Assembly: GCF_023169965.1 (NCBI RefSeq)
Contig: NZ_AP025592.1
Span: 1,798,001-1,862,000, forward strand
Length of the DNA stretch: 64,000 nucleotides
Direction of reading: 5' to 3'
Source of the DNA: Anaeromyxobacter paludicola
GTDB lineage: Bacteria; Myxococcota; Myxococcia; Myxococcales; Anaeromyxobacteraceae
Shown here: one piece after another, positions 1 through 8,924 of the stretch
How the letters are laid out: every line of letters begins with the position of its first letter
How positions within the stretch are numbered: position 1 is the stretch's first letter
Made by a program: the position numbers and the translations under genes
Notes under the pieces: generated by a model
The model's database searches: none
Seen by the model: the letters and a program-made list of their open reading frames with translations, nothing else
Told to the model about the DNA's origin: nothing

Positions 1-1
1 T

Positions 2-112
2 CTCTACCGCCGGGGGATCTGCCTGCCGAGCTCGAGCAGCCTCTCGTCGCCCGAGCAGGACCGGGTGATCGACCTCGTCCGGCGCGCGGTCCGGCACGCA
101 AACGGGCAGTAG
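2..112 (+). CDS. DegT/DnrJ/EryC1/StrS aminotransferase, C-terminal end (partial)
   Basis: Only the last 36 codons lie in the window. The reading frame contains GICLPSSSSLSSPEQDRVI, which matches the conserved tail of PLP-dependent sugar aminotransferases (a G-hydrophobic-C-LPS turn, then the 'E-Q-D-x-V' helix). These enzymes put an amino group on keto-sugar nucleotides. That fits the sugar-nucleotide dehydratase that follows about 180 bases downstream on the same strand, whose 4-keto product would be a natural substrate. The catalytic lysine and PLP site lie outside the window, so sugar specificity cannot be judged. The 178-base gap to the next gene shows no clear terminator. Confidence 0.7.
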   Translation, partial: LYRRGICLPSSSSLSSPEQDRVIDLVRRAVRHANGQ

Positions 113-290
113 CCGCGGCGCCCGCCAGTGCAGGCACCGGAGCCTGCGTCCGGAGATCGAGGGACACGACAGGCGACATGTCGTTCCCGCGAGGGGAGAG
201 CCTCACATTGGCCCCCGCCGTGCGTGACGCGGTGAGGCATCTTGGCCGAGGCTGCGCACGAACGACCGTGCGGCCCCCTGGGGTGGACCG

Positions 291-2330
291 ATGCGTTTCA
301 AAGCGGCGAACGAGCTCCTCGCGCGAGTCCCCTTCGCGAAAGGCGCGCGCGACTGGCGAGAGGGCTGGACCGCCCTGCTCGACTCCGGGAGGGCCCTCTC
401 GCAGACCTTCTTCAGCGCGCCCCGGCGGCTCACGCTGCTCGCCTCCGACGCCCTCGCGACGGTGCTCTCGCTGGAGCTCGCGGTCTGGCTCCGCTTCGAG
501 GGTCAGGTGCCCTCGCAGTACCTGCGCGAGCTCCCGGTCGCCCTCGCGGCCGCCGTCGCCTGCCGCCTCGCGTGCAACTGGGCTGCCTCGCTGCACCGCT
601 GGTCCTTCCGCCTCTCGGGGCTGCCGGACGCCGTCCGGGTCGCCCTGGCGGCGGTCGCCGGCAGCGCGCTGTTCATGCTGGTGACGTACGCCGCCATCCC
701 CGGCGGGCTGCCACGAAGCGTGTACGCCCTCGAGCTCTTCCTCTCGACCTCCGCCTTCGGGGTCATCCGGTTCGGGCCGCGCTTCGGCGCGAGCTGGATG
801 GGAGACCGGATGCGCACCTGGTCGGGCGCGGAGCGGGCCATCATCGTCGGCTCGGGCAGCGAGGCGGAGCTCCTCGCGCGCGACCTGCAGCGCACCCCGG
901 ACAGCAAGTACCTCCTGCTCGGGTTCGCCACCACCGACGGCAACATGGTCGGCTGCCGCATCGACGGCCGGCCGGTGCTCTGCCACCTCCGGGACCTGCC
1001 GCGGGTCATCCGGCGCCTCGGCGCCCAGATGGTCCTCTTCGCCGACCCGTGCCTCCCCGCCGCGCTCGTCCGCGAGACCCTCGACCGCTGCGCCGAGAGC
1101 CGCGTCCGCTTCAAGATCATCCCGAACAGGCAGCAGCTGGAGCGGCTCTCGGTGGCCATGCTGGAGGACGTCTCGCCGGAGGACCTCCTCCCTCGCGAGA
1201 GCGTCGCCTTCGAGGACGCCGAGATCCGCGCGCTGGTCCGCGGGCGCCGCGCGCTCGTCACCGGCGCCGGCGGCTCCATCGGCTCGGAGCTCTGCCGTCA
1301 GCTGGCCCGCCACGGCGTCCGCCAGCTCGTCATGCTCGACATGAACGAGAACGCCCTCTACCTCAACAGCCGCAAGCTCGCCGAGCAGTTCCCGGGCGTC
1401 GACGTGCGGGTGGAGGTGGCCGACGTCCGCGAGCAGCAGCCGCTCCTGCGCATCGCCGATCGCTACCGGCCGGAGGACGTGTTCCACGCGGCCGCCCACA
1501 AGCACGTCCCGCTGATGGAGGGCTCGCCCGACGAGGCGGTGAAGAACAACGTGTTCGGCACCCTCCACGTGGCGCGCATGGCGCAGTCGTGCGGCGCCGA
1601 GCGCTTCGTCCTCATCTCGACCGACAAGGCGGTCAACCCGAGCTCGGTGATGGGCGTGACGAAGCGGGTGGCGGAGCAGGTGCTGCTCGAGCTCGCGCAG
1701 AAGTCGCGCACCCGCATGACCGCCGTCCGCTTCGGGAACGTGCTCGGCTCGGCCGGCAGCGTCATCCCCATCTTCAAGCAGCAGATCGCCGCGGGCGGGC
1801 CGGTCACGGTCACCCACCCCGACTGCACGCGCTACTTCATGACCATCCCGGAGGCGGTGGGGCTCGTGCTCATCGCCGGGCTCGGCGGCTACGGCCAGCT
1901 CTGCATCCTCGACATGGGCGAGCCGATCCGGATCGCGGAGCTGGCGCGGAACCTCATCACCATGGCCGGGCACGTGCCCGACCAGGAGATCCCCATCGTC
2001 TACACCGGGCTGCGCCCGGGCGAGAAGCTGCACGAGGAGCTGCTCACGGAGCAGGAGGAGCGGACGCAGACGGTCCGCAACCGCATCAAGGTCGCCTGCT
2101 GCGCCACGCCGCCGCGCGACCTCCCGGTCCGGCTCGCGGGGCTGCGGCGGCTCGCCGACGACGGGGATCGCGAGGGCGTGATCCAGGCGCTGCAGGAGCT
2201 CGTGCCCACCTACCGGCCCGGATCGCTCGCCGAGCCGGCGCCGCGCGAGCTGCCGCGCCCGGCGTCCGTGGTGAGCTGGCGCCGCCCCGCGCCGATCGCC
2301 GCCGCCGCGCCGCCGGCCCCGCCGGCATAG
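291..2330 (+). CDS. Membrane-bound nucleotide-sugar 4,6-dehydratase (CapD/WbpM/EpsC-like)
   Basis: This 679-aa protein has the layout of the large WbpM/CapD family. An N-terminal membrane part (about residues 40-150, four hydrophobic segments) is followed by a CoA-binding-like Rossmann fold (around 180-290, IIVGSGSEAE) and a C-terminal extended SDR domain. The SDR domain has the NAD site TGAGGSIGSELCRQL near residue 323 and an S-M-K arrangement (SSVMGVTK). The family uses Met where ordinary SDRs have the catalytic Tyr. These enzymes convert UDP-GlcNAc-type sugars to 4-keto-6-deoxy intermediates for O-antigen or capsule. A GGGGTGGA box precedes the ATG. The C-terminal 25 residues are low-complexity Ala/Pro. 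It sits between an aminotransferase and a Wzc-type kinase. Confidence 0.9.
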   Translation: MRFKAANELLARVPFAKGARDWREGWTALLDSGRALSQTFFSAPRRLTLLASDALATVLSLELAVWLRFEGQVPSQYLRELPVALAAAVACRLACNWAASLHRWSFRLSGLPDAVRVALAAVAGSALFMLVTYAAIPGGLPRSVYALELFLSTSAFGVIRFGPRFGASWMGDRMRTWSGAERAIIVGSGSEAELLARDLQRTPDSKYLLLGFATTDGNMVGCRIDGRPVLCHLRDLPRVIRRLGAQMVLFADPCLPAALVRETLDRCAESRVRFKIIPNRQQLERLSVAMLEDVSPEDLLPRESVAFEDAEIRALVRGRRALVTGAGGSIGSELCRQLARHGVRQLVMLDMNENALYLNSRKLAEQFPGVDVRVEVADVREQQPLLRIADRYRPEDVFHAAAHKHVPLMEGSPDEAVKNNVFGTLHVARMAQSCGAERFVLISTDKAVNPSSVMGVTKRVAEQVLLELAQKSRTRMTAVRFGNVLGSAGSVIPIFKQQIAAGGPVTVTHPDCTRYFMTIPEAVGLVLIAGLGGYGQLCILDMGEPIRIAELARNLITMAGHVPDQEIPIVYTGLRPGEKLHEELLTEQEERTQTVRNRIKVACCATPPRDLPVRLAGLRRLADDGDREGVIQALQELVPTYRPGSLAEPAPRELPRPASVVSWRRPAPIAAAAPPAPPA

Positions 2331-2340
2331 GCAGAGGACC

Positions 2341-4623
2341 ATGGAGATCCCGAAGAACGTCGTGAACGGCAACGAGCGCGAGCGGGGGGCCACGGTGCGC
2401 CGGGTAGCCCCTCCCCCCGAGCCGCTGCGGGCGCGGGACGGCCTGCGCGGCGCGGAGCCCACCCTCGCCGAGTACGCCTGGACCCTCTCCGAGGGGCGCT
2501 GGACCATCGTCCTGGTCCTGCTCCTGGCGCTCGCCGCGGGCGGCCTCTACCTGTTCGTCACTCCGCCGACGTTCGTCGCGCGGAGCCTCATCCAGGTCGA
2601 GCAGCGGCAGAAGATGCTCGCCGGGCTCGAGGAGCTCACCGCCGCGCTGGGCGAGAAGCCGCCGGCCGACGCCGAGATCGAGGTCATCCGCTCGCGGATG
2701 CTCCTCGGGTCGGTGGTGGACCAGCTCCAGCTCGATCTCGAGGTCTCGCCCCGCTACCTCCCGGTCGTCGGGCAGGCCTTCGCGCGGAGGTACAAGGGGC
2801 GCTCTCCCGCCGAGCCGCGCTTCGGCCTCGCGCGCTTCGCCTGGGGCGGCGAGCGGCTCGGGGTGCAGCGGCTGGAGGTGGGCGGCGAGCTGCTCGACGC
2901 GGAGCTGCTGCTGACCGCGGGAGAGAGCGGCCGGTTCGCGCTCTCGCAGCGCGGCGAGACGCTGCTCGAGGGGGCGGTGGGCAAGGCGGCGGCGGCCGGG
3001 GACGGCCCCCGGCGCGTCGCCATCTTCGTGTCCGAGCTGCAGGCCCGGCCGGGCACGGAGTTCGTGGTCGTCCGCCACCCGCGCGAGGACGTCGTCGATC
3101 GGCTGCAGGGCGAGCTGCGGGTCCAGGAGCGGGGCAAGCGCTCCGGGATCCTGGTGCTCGAGCTGGAGGGCCCGGACCCGGCGAGGCTCGCCGCCATCCT
3201 GAACGCCGCGACCGCGCTGCACCTGCGGCAGAGCGTCGAGCAGAAGTCGGCCGAGGCGACCAAGACCCTCGAGTTCCTCGAGTCGCAGCTCCCCGGCCTC
3301 AAGCAGAACGTGGACGCGGCCGAGTCCGCCCTCAACAGCTACCGGCTCAAGAACGGGACCGTGGACCTGTCCGCCGAGACGAAGGGCATGTTCGACCGGT
3401 CGGCCGCGCTCGAGAAGGACATCTCGGAGCTGGAGCTGAAGCGGTCGGAGCTGCGCCAGACCTTCACCGACAACCACCCGAACGTCATCGCGGTGGCGCA
3501 GAAGCTGGCGCTCCTCCGGGCCGAGCAGGCCCAGGTGAACCAGCGGATGCGGACCCTGCCCGGCGCCGAGGTGAACTCGGCGCGGTTCAACCGCGACGTG
3601 AAGGTGGCCTCGGAGCTCTACACCAGCCTGCTCAACCGGGCCCAGGAGCTGAAGGTGGTGAAGTCCGGCACCCTCGGCGACGTGCGGATCATCGACCGGG
3701 CGCAGCCGCCGCGGCACCGCTTCGCCCCCCGCGCGCCGCCGGTCCTGGCGCTCTCCGCGCTGCTCGGGCTCTGCGGCGGCGTCGGGCTGGTGCTGCTCCG
3801 CCGCGCCCTCGACCAGCGCGCCGAGGACGCCGAGGAGATCGAGACCGCCACCGGCCTGCCGGTCTACGTGAGCATCCCGCACAGCGACGCGGAGGACCGG
3901 CTCGCGCGCGGGTCGTTCCGCAGCCGCGGCCCGGCGCTGCCGTTCCTGGCGGCGATGGACCCGGGCGACACCGCGGTGGAGACGCTGCGCAGCCTGCGCA
4001 CCAGCCTGCAGTTCGCCCTGCTCGACGCGACGAGCAACGTCGTCGCCCTGACCGGCCCGGCGCCCGGGGTGGGCAAGTCCTTCGTGGCGGTGAACCTGGC
4101 CTGGGTGCTCGCCTCCACCGACCGGCGCGTGCTGCTCGTCGACGGGGACCTCCGGCGCGGGCACCTGCACCGCTACTTCGGGATCGACCGGCTGCCCGGG
4201 CTGTCCGACGTGGTGAGCGGGGCCGCCAAGCTCGACGAGGCGCTGCACGCGACCCACGACGGCCAGCTCTGGATCCTGCCCACCGGCCGGATCCCGCCGA
4301 ACCCGGCCGAGCTCCTGTCGAGCGCGCGCTTCGAGGCGCTGCTCGCCGAGCTCTCGCGGCGGTTCGACCTCGTCATCGTGGACACGCCGCCGCTCCTCGC
4401 CGTCACCGACTCGCTGCTCGTGGCGCGGCTCGCCGGCGTGAACCTCCTCGTGCTGCGCTCGCGGCGCCACACGATGCGGGAGATCGCGCTCTCGGCGAAG
4501 CAGTTCTCGCAGGCCGGGGCCCGGCTGCACGGCGCGGTGCTGAACGACGTGCAGGCCACCCACGGCCGCTACGGCCGGCACGGCCGCTACGTCCGGTACG
4601 ACTACGCGTCGCGGCCCGACTGA
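2341..4623 (+). CDS. Polysaccharide co-polymerase / BY-type tyrosine autokinase (Wzc-like)
   Basis: This 760-aa inner-membrane protein controls chain length and export in Wzy-dependent polysaccharide synthesis. The N-terminal Wzz domain begins with a membrane helix at about residues 55-77. A periplasmic coiled region with GNVR-like features follows to about 450, then a second membrane helix at about 465-485. The cytoplasmic BY-kinase domain has Walker A (TGPAPGVGKS, near 573), Walker A' (LLVDGDLRRG) and Walker B (LVIVDTPP). The C-terminus carries a tyrosine cluster (GRYGRHGRYVRYDYA), the expected autophosphorylation tail. An AGAGGA ribosome site lies 3 bases before the ATG, and the gene starts 10 bases after the dehydratase. 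No cognate tyrosine phosphatase is seen in the window. Confidence 0.92.
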   Translation: MEIPKNVVNGNERERGATVRRVAPPPEPLRARDGLRGAEPTLAEYAWTLSEGRWTIVLVLLLALAAGGLYLFVTPPTFVARSLIQVEQRQKMLAGLEELTAALGEKPPADAEIEVIRSRMLLGSVVDQLQLDLEVSPRYLPVVGQAFARRYKGRSPAEPRFGLARFAWGGERLGVQRLEVGGELLDAELLLTAGESGRFALSQRGETLLEGAVGKAAAAGDGPRRVAIFVSELQARPGTEFVVVRHPREDVVDRLQGELRVQERGKRSGILVLELEGPDPARLAAILNAATALHLRQSVEQKSAEATKTLEFLESQLPGLKQNVDAAESALNSYRLKNGTVDLSAETKGMFDRSAALEKDISELELKRSELRQTFTDNHPNVIAVAQKLALLRAEQAQVNQRMRTLPGAEVNSARFNRDVKVASELYTSLLNRAQELKVVKSGTLGDVRIIDRAQPPRHRFAPRAPPVLALSALLGLCGGVGLVLLRRALDQRAEDAEEIETATGLPVYVSIPHSDAEDRLARGSFRSRGPALPFLAAMDPGDTAVETLRSLRTSLQFALLDATSNVVALTGPAPGVGKSFVAVNLAWVLASTDRRVLLVDGDLRRGHLHRYFGIDRLPGLSDVVSGAAKLDEALHATHDGQLWILPTGRIPPNPAELLSSARFEALLAELSRRFDLVIVDTPPLLAVTDSLLVARLAGVNLLVLRSRRHTMREIALSAKQFSQAGARLHGAVLNDVQATHGRYGRHGRYVRYDYASRPD

Positions 4624-4627
4624 GCGG

Positions 4628-5293
4628 TCACGCGGTCAGCGCGAGCACCTCGGCGAAGCTCGCGGCCTCCAGGGCGGGGGCCGGGCCGGCGGCCGCCGGG
4701 TGCAGGTTCTCCGCGTGGCGGAGGAGCACCGCCCTCCACCCGAGCGCGAGCGGCGCCTGGAAGTCCTTCGCCGGGTTGTCGGCCACGTAGCAGAAGCCGT
4801 CCGCGTCCGGGTGGGCCGCCATCACCTGCTCGAAGCCCCAGGGGTGCGGCTTCCAGAACTCCCGGCCGCGCGCGTCGGTGAAGACCACCGGGGCGAACGG
4901 CAGCGCCAGCGCCAGGGCCCGCCACTTCTGCCGCTGCGACTCGAGCCAGCCGTCGCTGAGCAGGGCGAGCCGGTCGCCGCGCGCCACGACGGCCTGGAGC
5001 GCCTCGAGGGCGCCGGGCCGGAGCGCGAGCCGCGGCAGGTGCCCGCGGTAGGCGGCCACGAGCCGCGGGAGCCAGGCGGCGGGATCCGCGCCGCGGGCCT
5101 CGAGCCACTCCTGGAAGAGCGCGCGGCCGCGGGTCTCGCGCCAGCGGCGGACCAGCGCCTCGCCGGCCGGCGCCGGGCCGGGCAGCTCCCGGTCGAGCAG
5201 CGCGCCCGCCGCGCGCAGGCCCGACTCGACGTAGTCGGCCTCGGAGACGAGCGTGTCGTCGAGATCGAAGCAGACGACCCGCGGCCGGCTCAC
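4628..5293 (-). CDS. HAD-superfamily hydrolase
   Basis: This 221-aa protein has all four HAD motifs: I (CFDLDDTLV, nucleophile Asp near residue 10), II (LLSDGW), III (Lys in FWKPHP) and IV (YVADNPAKD). A mobile cap of about 90 residues follows motif I. It probably removes phosphate from a small sugar or nucleotide metabolite. The GTG start overlaps the stop of the upstream ATP-grasp gene by 4 bases (GTGA), so the two are translationally coupled and likely act in one pathway. Members paired with ATP-grasp proteins are often left as predicted phosphatases of unknown substrate. It converges with the Wzc-like gene with only 4 bases between stops. Confidence 0.85.
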   Translation of the reverse strand: MSRPRVVCFDLDDTLVSEADYVESGLRAAGALLDRELPGPAPAGEALVRRWRETRGRALFQEWLEARGADPAAWLPRLVAAYRGHLPRLALRPGALEALQAVVARGDRLALLSDGWLESQRQKWRALALALPFAPVVFTDARGREFWKPHPWGFEQVMAAHPDADGFCYVADNPAKDFQAPLALGWRAVLLRHAENLHPAAAGPAPALEAASFAEVLALTA

Positions 5294-6246
5294 ACCAGCC
5301 CCGGCGCGAAGACCGCGTCGTCGTAGCGCAGCATGACGAGCCCGTCCTGCCAGCCGTCGAACGGCGCCACCGGCTCGCCCCGCGCCAGCCGCAGGATCCA
5401 GCCCGGGTAGTTGGCCCCGGCGGCGTACGAGAGCGGGAAGCCGCCGCCGAAGCGCAGGTTGGCCTCGAAGAAGACCACCCGCCCGTCGGGCGTGCGAAAG
5501 CACTGGACGGTGATGCACCCGCGGCAGCCGCCGAGCGCCTCCACGAGGCCGCTCGCCTGCGCCATGATGGCGGGGTCCTTCACCGTGCGCCCCTTCGAGA
5601 TCTCTCCCCCGCGCACCTCCAGCCGGCGCCGCGGGACGGCGCAGCGGGCCCGCCCCTCGAGGTCGGCGAAGACGTCCACCGTGAACTCCTCGCCGGGGAT
5701 GAGGCTCTGCACCACCGAGTGCGGGACGTGGGCGAGGTGGAAGCGCAGGTCGTCCGGCCCCTCGACCGGCGTGGCCCCGATGCTGCTGCTCCCGTCGAGC
5801 GGCTTGAGGAAGAGCGGATAGTCCAGCGCCTCCGGGCGGGCCAGGAGGTCCGGCGCGATCACGTCCGGCGCGTCGAACCCGAGCTCGCGGAAGCGCTTTA
5901 CGCTCCGCCGCTTGTCCCGCGACAGGGTGACCGCGTCGGGATCGCTCACCAGGGCGAGGCAGCCCTCCCGCTGGAAGAGCTCGCGGTCCCGGGCGAGGAC
6001 GCCCAGCTCCGGATCGATGAGCGGGATGACCACGTCCACCCGCTCGCGTCGCACGATCTCGAGGAGGGCGGGGACGTACTCGGGGCTGGCGCAAGGAGGG
6101 ACCACGTACGCGGCGTCGGCGTCCTGCATGCCGGCGCTCAGCCGGGAGGCGTCCGCCCCGAGCACGCGGCCGCCGCCGGCCAGCTCGCGCCGGAAAGCCC
6201 GCAGCAGGGCGACGCGCCGGCCCACGCTCGTGAGGAGGACGTTCAT
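5290..6246 (-). CDS. ATP-grasp enzyme (carbamoyl-phosphate-synthase-like ligase)
   Basis: This 318-aa protein starts at MNVLLTSVGRR, which matches the beta-strand start of the family; an upstream in-frame ATG would add 14 poorly conserved residues. It has a pre-ATP-grasp Rossmann part (1-100), then the ATP-grasp fold with FLKPLDGSSSIG (phosphate loop) and FFEANLRFGGGFPLS, whose E-N pair binds metal. Such proteins ligate a carboxylate to an amine using ATP. In polysaccharide loci they are thought to decorate sugars with amino acids or small acids. The acceptor is unknown. It is coupled to the downstream HAD hydrolase by a 4-base overlap and lies downstream of two acyltransferase-like genes in the same transcription direction. 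Confidence 0.85.
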   Translation of the reverse strand: MNVLLTSVGRRVALLRAFRRELAGGGRVLGADASRLSAGMQDADAAYVVPPCASPEYVPALLEIVRRERVDVVIPLIDPELGVLARDRELFQREGCLALVSDPDAVTLSRDKRRSVKRFRELGFDAPDVIAPDLLARPEALDYPLFLKPLDGSSSIGATPVEGPDDLRFHLAHVPHSVVQSLIPGEEFTVDVFADLEGRARCAVPRRRLEVRGGEISKGRTVKDPAIMAQASGLVEALGGCRGCITVQCFRTPDGRVVFFEANLRFGGGFPLSYAAGANYPGWILRLARGEPVAPFDGWQDGLVMLRYDDAVFAPGLV

Positions 6247-6318
6247 CTGTCCCCTCATTCTAGGACAGGTCCGGTCGCTTTTCGCCACTCCGAGACGATC
6301 CCGAACGAAGGTACGGGG

Positions 6319-7383
6319 TCAGCCGCGGTACGCGGGGAAGAACCGCTCGTCCGGGGTCCAGGGCGCGCCGCTCCGCTCGGCGAAGGCGCGCCGGTCCCGG
6401 TAGAGCTCCTCGCAGGCGCGCTCGTCGTGCACGAGGCAGGCGACCTGGAAGGGCACCACCCCGTGAGGCGCGAAGCCCTCCTTGTGCCGGAAGATCCCGT
6501 CCCCCTCGGCGTAGCCACCGCCGAGCACGTAGTGCCGCTTGCCCTTCGCCACCGCCCACTCCACCACCCGGTGCCGGAGCAGGTCGTTCGGGCGCGCCTT
6601 GAAGCTCTCCTCCAGCGTCCCGCCGAGATAGGCGTAGACGTTCTCGGCCGAGACCAGCACCAGCTCCGAGGAGACGATCTGGCCGCCGAGCCGCGCGTGG
6701 AAGAAGGCGCACTGCCCCGGCAGGCGCTCGAAGAAGTCCTGGAAGAACCGCCGGGGCAGGAAGTACCAGGCGCTCGCGGCCCGCCGCGACATGGTGCGGT
6801 GGTAGATGTCGAAGAAGGCGTCGAGCCCGGCGCCGGTCTCGTCCACCTCGACCTCGACGCCCGCCTTCTCGGCGTGCTTCACGTTGTTCCGCGCGGAGTG
6901 CTTGTACCCCGCCCACACCGCCTGCAGCCCCTCTCCCACCGGGCAGATCACGTTCGACAGCCGGCGCTCGACCACCGGCGGGACGGACGCGAGCTGCTCC
7001 GGGAAGAGCGAGAGCCGCGCGAAGGTGGAGACCAGCCGCTCGTCGCGGCACCAGGCCGCGTGCGCGGCCCACCAGGCCGCGTCGTCGCGCGCGCCGCCGC
7101 CCCAAGTGAACGGCCCGCCGTAGCCATAGGGGGTGACGGCGTCCCAGCGGTCCTCGCCCGGGCGCGCCCAGGGCTCCGCCGCGAGCGGCCGGAGCAGCAG
7201 CGGGAAGAGGATGGTCCACCCCTCCCCCTCCCCCGTGGCGCAGACCACGCGGTCGCCCGGCCTCGCGAAGAGCCGCGCGTACTCGGGGTGCGCCATCACC
7301 TCGCGTCCCGGCCACGCGCGCCAGAGCTCCAGCCAGGCCGCGGTGTCCGCTCCGCTCGCCGCGTCGAGCACCCGGAACCTCAT
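6319..7383 (-). CDS. FemAB/GNAT-like transferase (BioF2-type acetyltransferase domain)
   Basis: This 354-aa protein resembles the GNAT-fold proteins related to FemAB peptidoglycan-bridge enzymes that occur in exopolysaccharide clusters. Visible features are the central KHSARNNVKHAEKAG segment, in which RN-(V/I)-(R/K) is typical of FemAB/BioF2 proteins, and a C-terminal GNAT-like half with YAYLGGTLEESFKARPND and the GGGYAEGDGIFRHKEGF loop. The start was set at MRFRVLD because a GGGAGGGA ribosome site sits immediately upstream; a further in-frame ATG lies 21 bases earlier. It would transfer an acyl or aminoacyl group to a cell-envelope or glycan acceptor. The substrate is not predictable. Confidence 0.75.
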   Translation of the reverse strand: MRFRVLDAASGADTAAWLELWRAWPGREVMAHPEYARLFARPGDRVVCATGEGEGWTILFPLLLRPLAAEPWARPGEDRWDAVTPYGYGGPFTWGGGARDDAAWWAAHAAWCRDERLVSTFARLSLFPEQLASVPPVVERRLSNVICPVGEGLQAVWAGYKHSARNNVKHAEKAGVEVEVDETGAGLDAFFDIYHRTMSRRAASAWYFLPRRFFQDFFERLPGQCAFFHARLGGQIVSSELVLVSAENVYAYLGGTLEESFKARPNDLLRHRVVEWAVAKGKRHYVLGGGYAEGDGIFRHKEGFAPHGVVPFQVACLVHDERACEELYRDRRAFAERSGAPWTPDERFFPAYRG

Positions 7384-7419
7384 CTTCCCTCCCGCCAGCC
7401 GCATGGGCCTGCCCCACGA

Positions 7420-8193
7420 CTACAGCCGCACCTCCTCGAGCGCGACTCCCATCCGGCGGGACACCCCGCGTGGCTCCCAGCCCGGCGGCGCCGGAGGCCC
7501 CCCTTCCACGGCCGCCACGAGGCGGCGCCCCGGATCGAGCCGCCGGAGGCAGGCGTGCAGCGCGGCGTCGGTGGCGTCGCGCAGCCCGGCCAGCCGGAAG
7601 AAGCCGGCGCCGAGCCGCCCGACGCGCAGGGACCGGCCCGGCCGCTCCAGGGTCAGCTCGGAGAACCCGAACCGCGCGTGGACGGCGTCGGCCTGCGGCA
7701 GGTCCGGCACGCGGAACGGGGGCGCGGCCTCGTCCGGCCGCGGGGCCCCGACGAAGAAGCTCCGCTCGCCTTGCGCGCGCAGCCCGAGCCGCTCGTACCA
7801 GGCGAGCGGCCCGGCGTTGAACGTGAACACGTCGAGCGCGAGCTCCGCGAGCCCGAGCGCGCGCGCCTCGGCCACCATCGACCGCAGGAGCGCGTTCCCG
7901 GCCCCGGCCCCCCGCGCCGCGGGCGACACCGCCACGTAGTTCAGGAAGAGCGTGGCCTCCCGCAGCCGGAACTCGGCCACTCCGAGCAGCCCCCCTCGAC
8001 CGCGGATCACCCGGTACCGGTAGGGCGAGAGCTCGCCCATCCGCAGGTGCTCCGCCACGAAGCGCTCCACGCCGGGGCAGCCGTACAGCGCCAGCTCCAG
8101 CACCGGCGGGTCGAACCCCTCCCGCAGGAGCGCCACGATGGCCTCCGCGTCCGAGGGCGCGGGGGCCTCGACGAGGGGGGCCGGCCCCGTCAC
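7420..8193 (-). CDS. GNAT-family N-acetyltransferase
   Basis: This 257-aa protein has a GNAT domain in its first 150 residues. Beta-4 is FLNYVAVSPAARGAGAGNALL, with the acetyl-CoA pyrophosphate loop R-G-A-G-A-G, followed by LALDVFTFNAGPLAWYERLG, where NAGPLAWYERLG is the usual GNAT motif B. A second part of about 100 residues has no clear assignment. The start codon is GTG, overlapping the stop of the lipoprotein gene by 4 bases. Given its place in the glycan gene run it may acetylate an amino-sugar, but small-molecule or protein acetylation cannot be excluded. Confidence 0.85.
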   Translation of the reverse strand: MTGPAPLVEAPAPSDAEAIVALLREGFDPPVLELALYGCPGVERFVAEHLRMGELSPYRYRVIRGRGGLLGVAEFRLREATLFLNYVAVSPAARGAGAGNALLRSMVAEARALGLAELALDVFTFNAGPLAWYERLGLRAQGERSFFVGAPRPDEAAPPFRVPDLPQADAVHARFGFSELTLERPGRSLRVGRLGAGFFRLAGLRDATDAALHACLRRLDPGRRLVAAVEGGPPAPPGWEPRGVSRRMGVALEEVRL

Positions 8194-8924
8194 TCGCAGA
8201 TCACCAGCGGCTGTCCGATCTGGTTCGAGCCCAGGCACGCGCAGGACAGGCTCACGTAGCGGTTGTCCGACTTGCCGCTGACGGTGTCGCTCACGGTGAA
8301 GGAGAGCTTGCACTGCTCCTCGTTGGCGTCGCTCCAGGTGGCGGTGAGGCCGTCGGTGGGCGTCGAGAAGACGCCGTGGCAGTCCTGGGCCCACTGGTAC
8401 TGGAGCGGGTTCGAGCCGGCGTAGCTCACCGTCGCGGCGAGGCTCACCGGCGTGTTCACCGGCAGGGTGGCCCCGGTGGGCGTGACGACGAACGAGGTGA
8501 TCACCGGGCCGTCGTTGACCGGATCGACCGGGTGCTGGTAGGCGACGATGGTGATCGAGATGCTCGTCTTCGCGCCGCGGGTGGTGGTGATCGGCCTCGC
8601 GTCCTCGGCCTCGCCCTCGCCGAGCGCGACCCCCTGGGCGTCGTACGCCACCGCCTTGAAGACGTAGTCGCCCGGCGCGAGCGCCAGGTCGCCGATGAAC
8701 TCGCGGCCGAGGCCCGCCGGCGAGAAGGTGGTCACCCTCTGGCTCGCCAGCACCGTCGTCGCGTCCTGCGCCGAGAGCGCCTGGAAGGCGAGCGAGGCGG
8801 CGCTGTTCGTGCCGTCCACCGCCATGAAGTGCACCGCCGCCGCGCTGCTCGATCCGCTGTCCTTGCCGCACGCCGCGGTCAGCAGCGCCGCGAGCGTCAC
8901 CACGCCTAGCGTCTTCGCGTTCAT
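8190..8924 (-). CDS. Secreted lipoprotein with Ig-like region, unknown function
   Basis: This 244-aa protein starts with a lipoprotein signal peptide; the lipobox is LTAAC with Cys near residue 19, followed by a Ser-rich linker. The middle (about 60-130) reads as a beta-rich domain. Residues about 145-235 look like an Ig/PKD-type module (VITSFVVTPTGATLPVNTPV ... SNPLQYQWAQDC ... CKLSFTVSDTVSGKSDNRYV) and end in a cysteine-rich tail. It is probably attached to the outer membrane. Both ends overlap neighbours by 4 bases (the sugar transferase upstream, a GNAT downstream), so it is made together with the polysaccharide genes. No enzymatic motif is visible. Confidence 0.75.
   Translation of the reverse strand: MNAKTLGVVTLAALLTAACGKDSGSSSAAAVHFMAVDGTNSAASLAFQALSAQDATTVLASQRVTTFSPAGLGREFIGDLALAPGDYVFKAVAYDAQGVALGEGEAEDARPITTTRGAKTSISITIVAYQHPVDPVNDGPVITSFVVTPTGATLPVNTPVSLAATVSYAGSNPLQYQWAQDCHGVFSTPTDGLTATWSDANEEQCKLSFTVSDTVSGKSDNRYVSLSCACLGSNQIGQPLVICE

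Noticed and set aside
2086-4581. A minus-strand open frame of over 800 codons opposite the Wzc-like gene
   Set aside because: It is the antisense shadow of a strongly supported gene; composition is Arg/Glu/Gly/Pro-rich without any domain.
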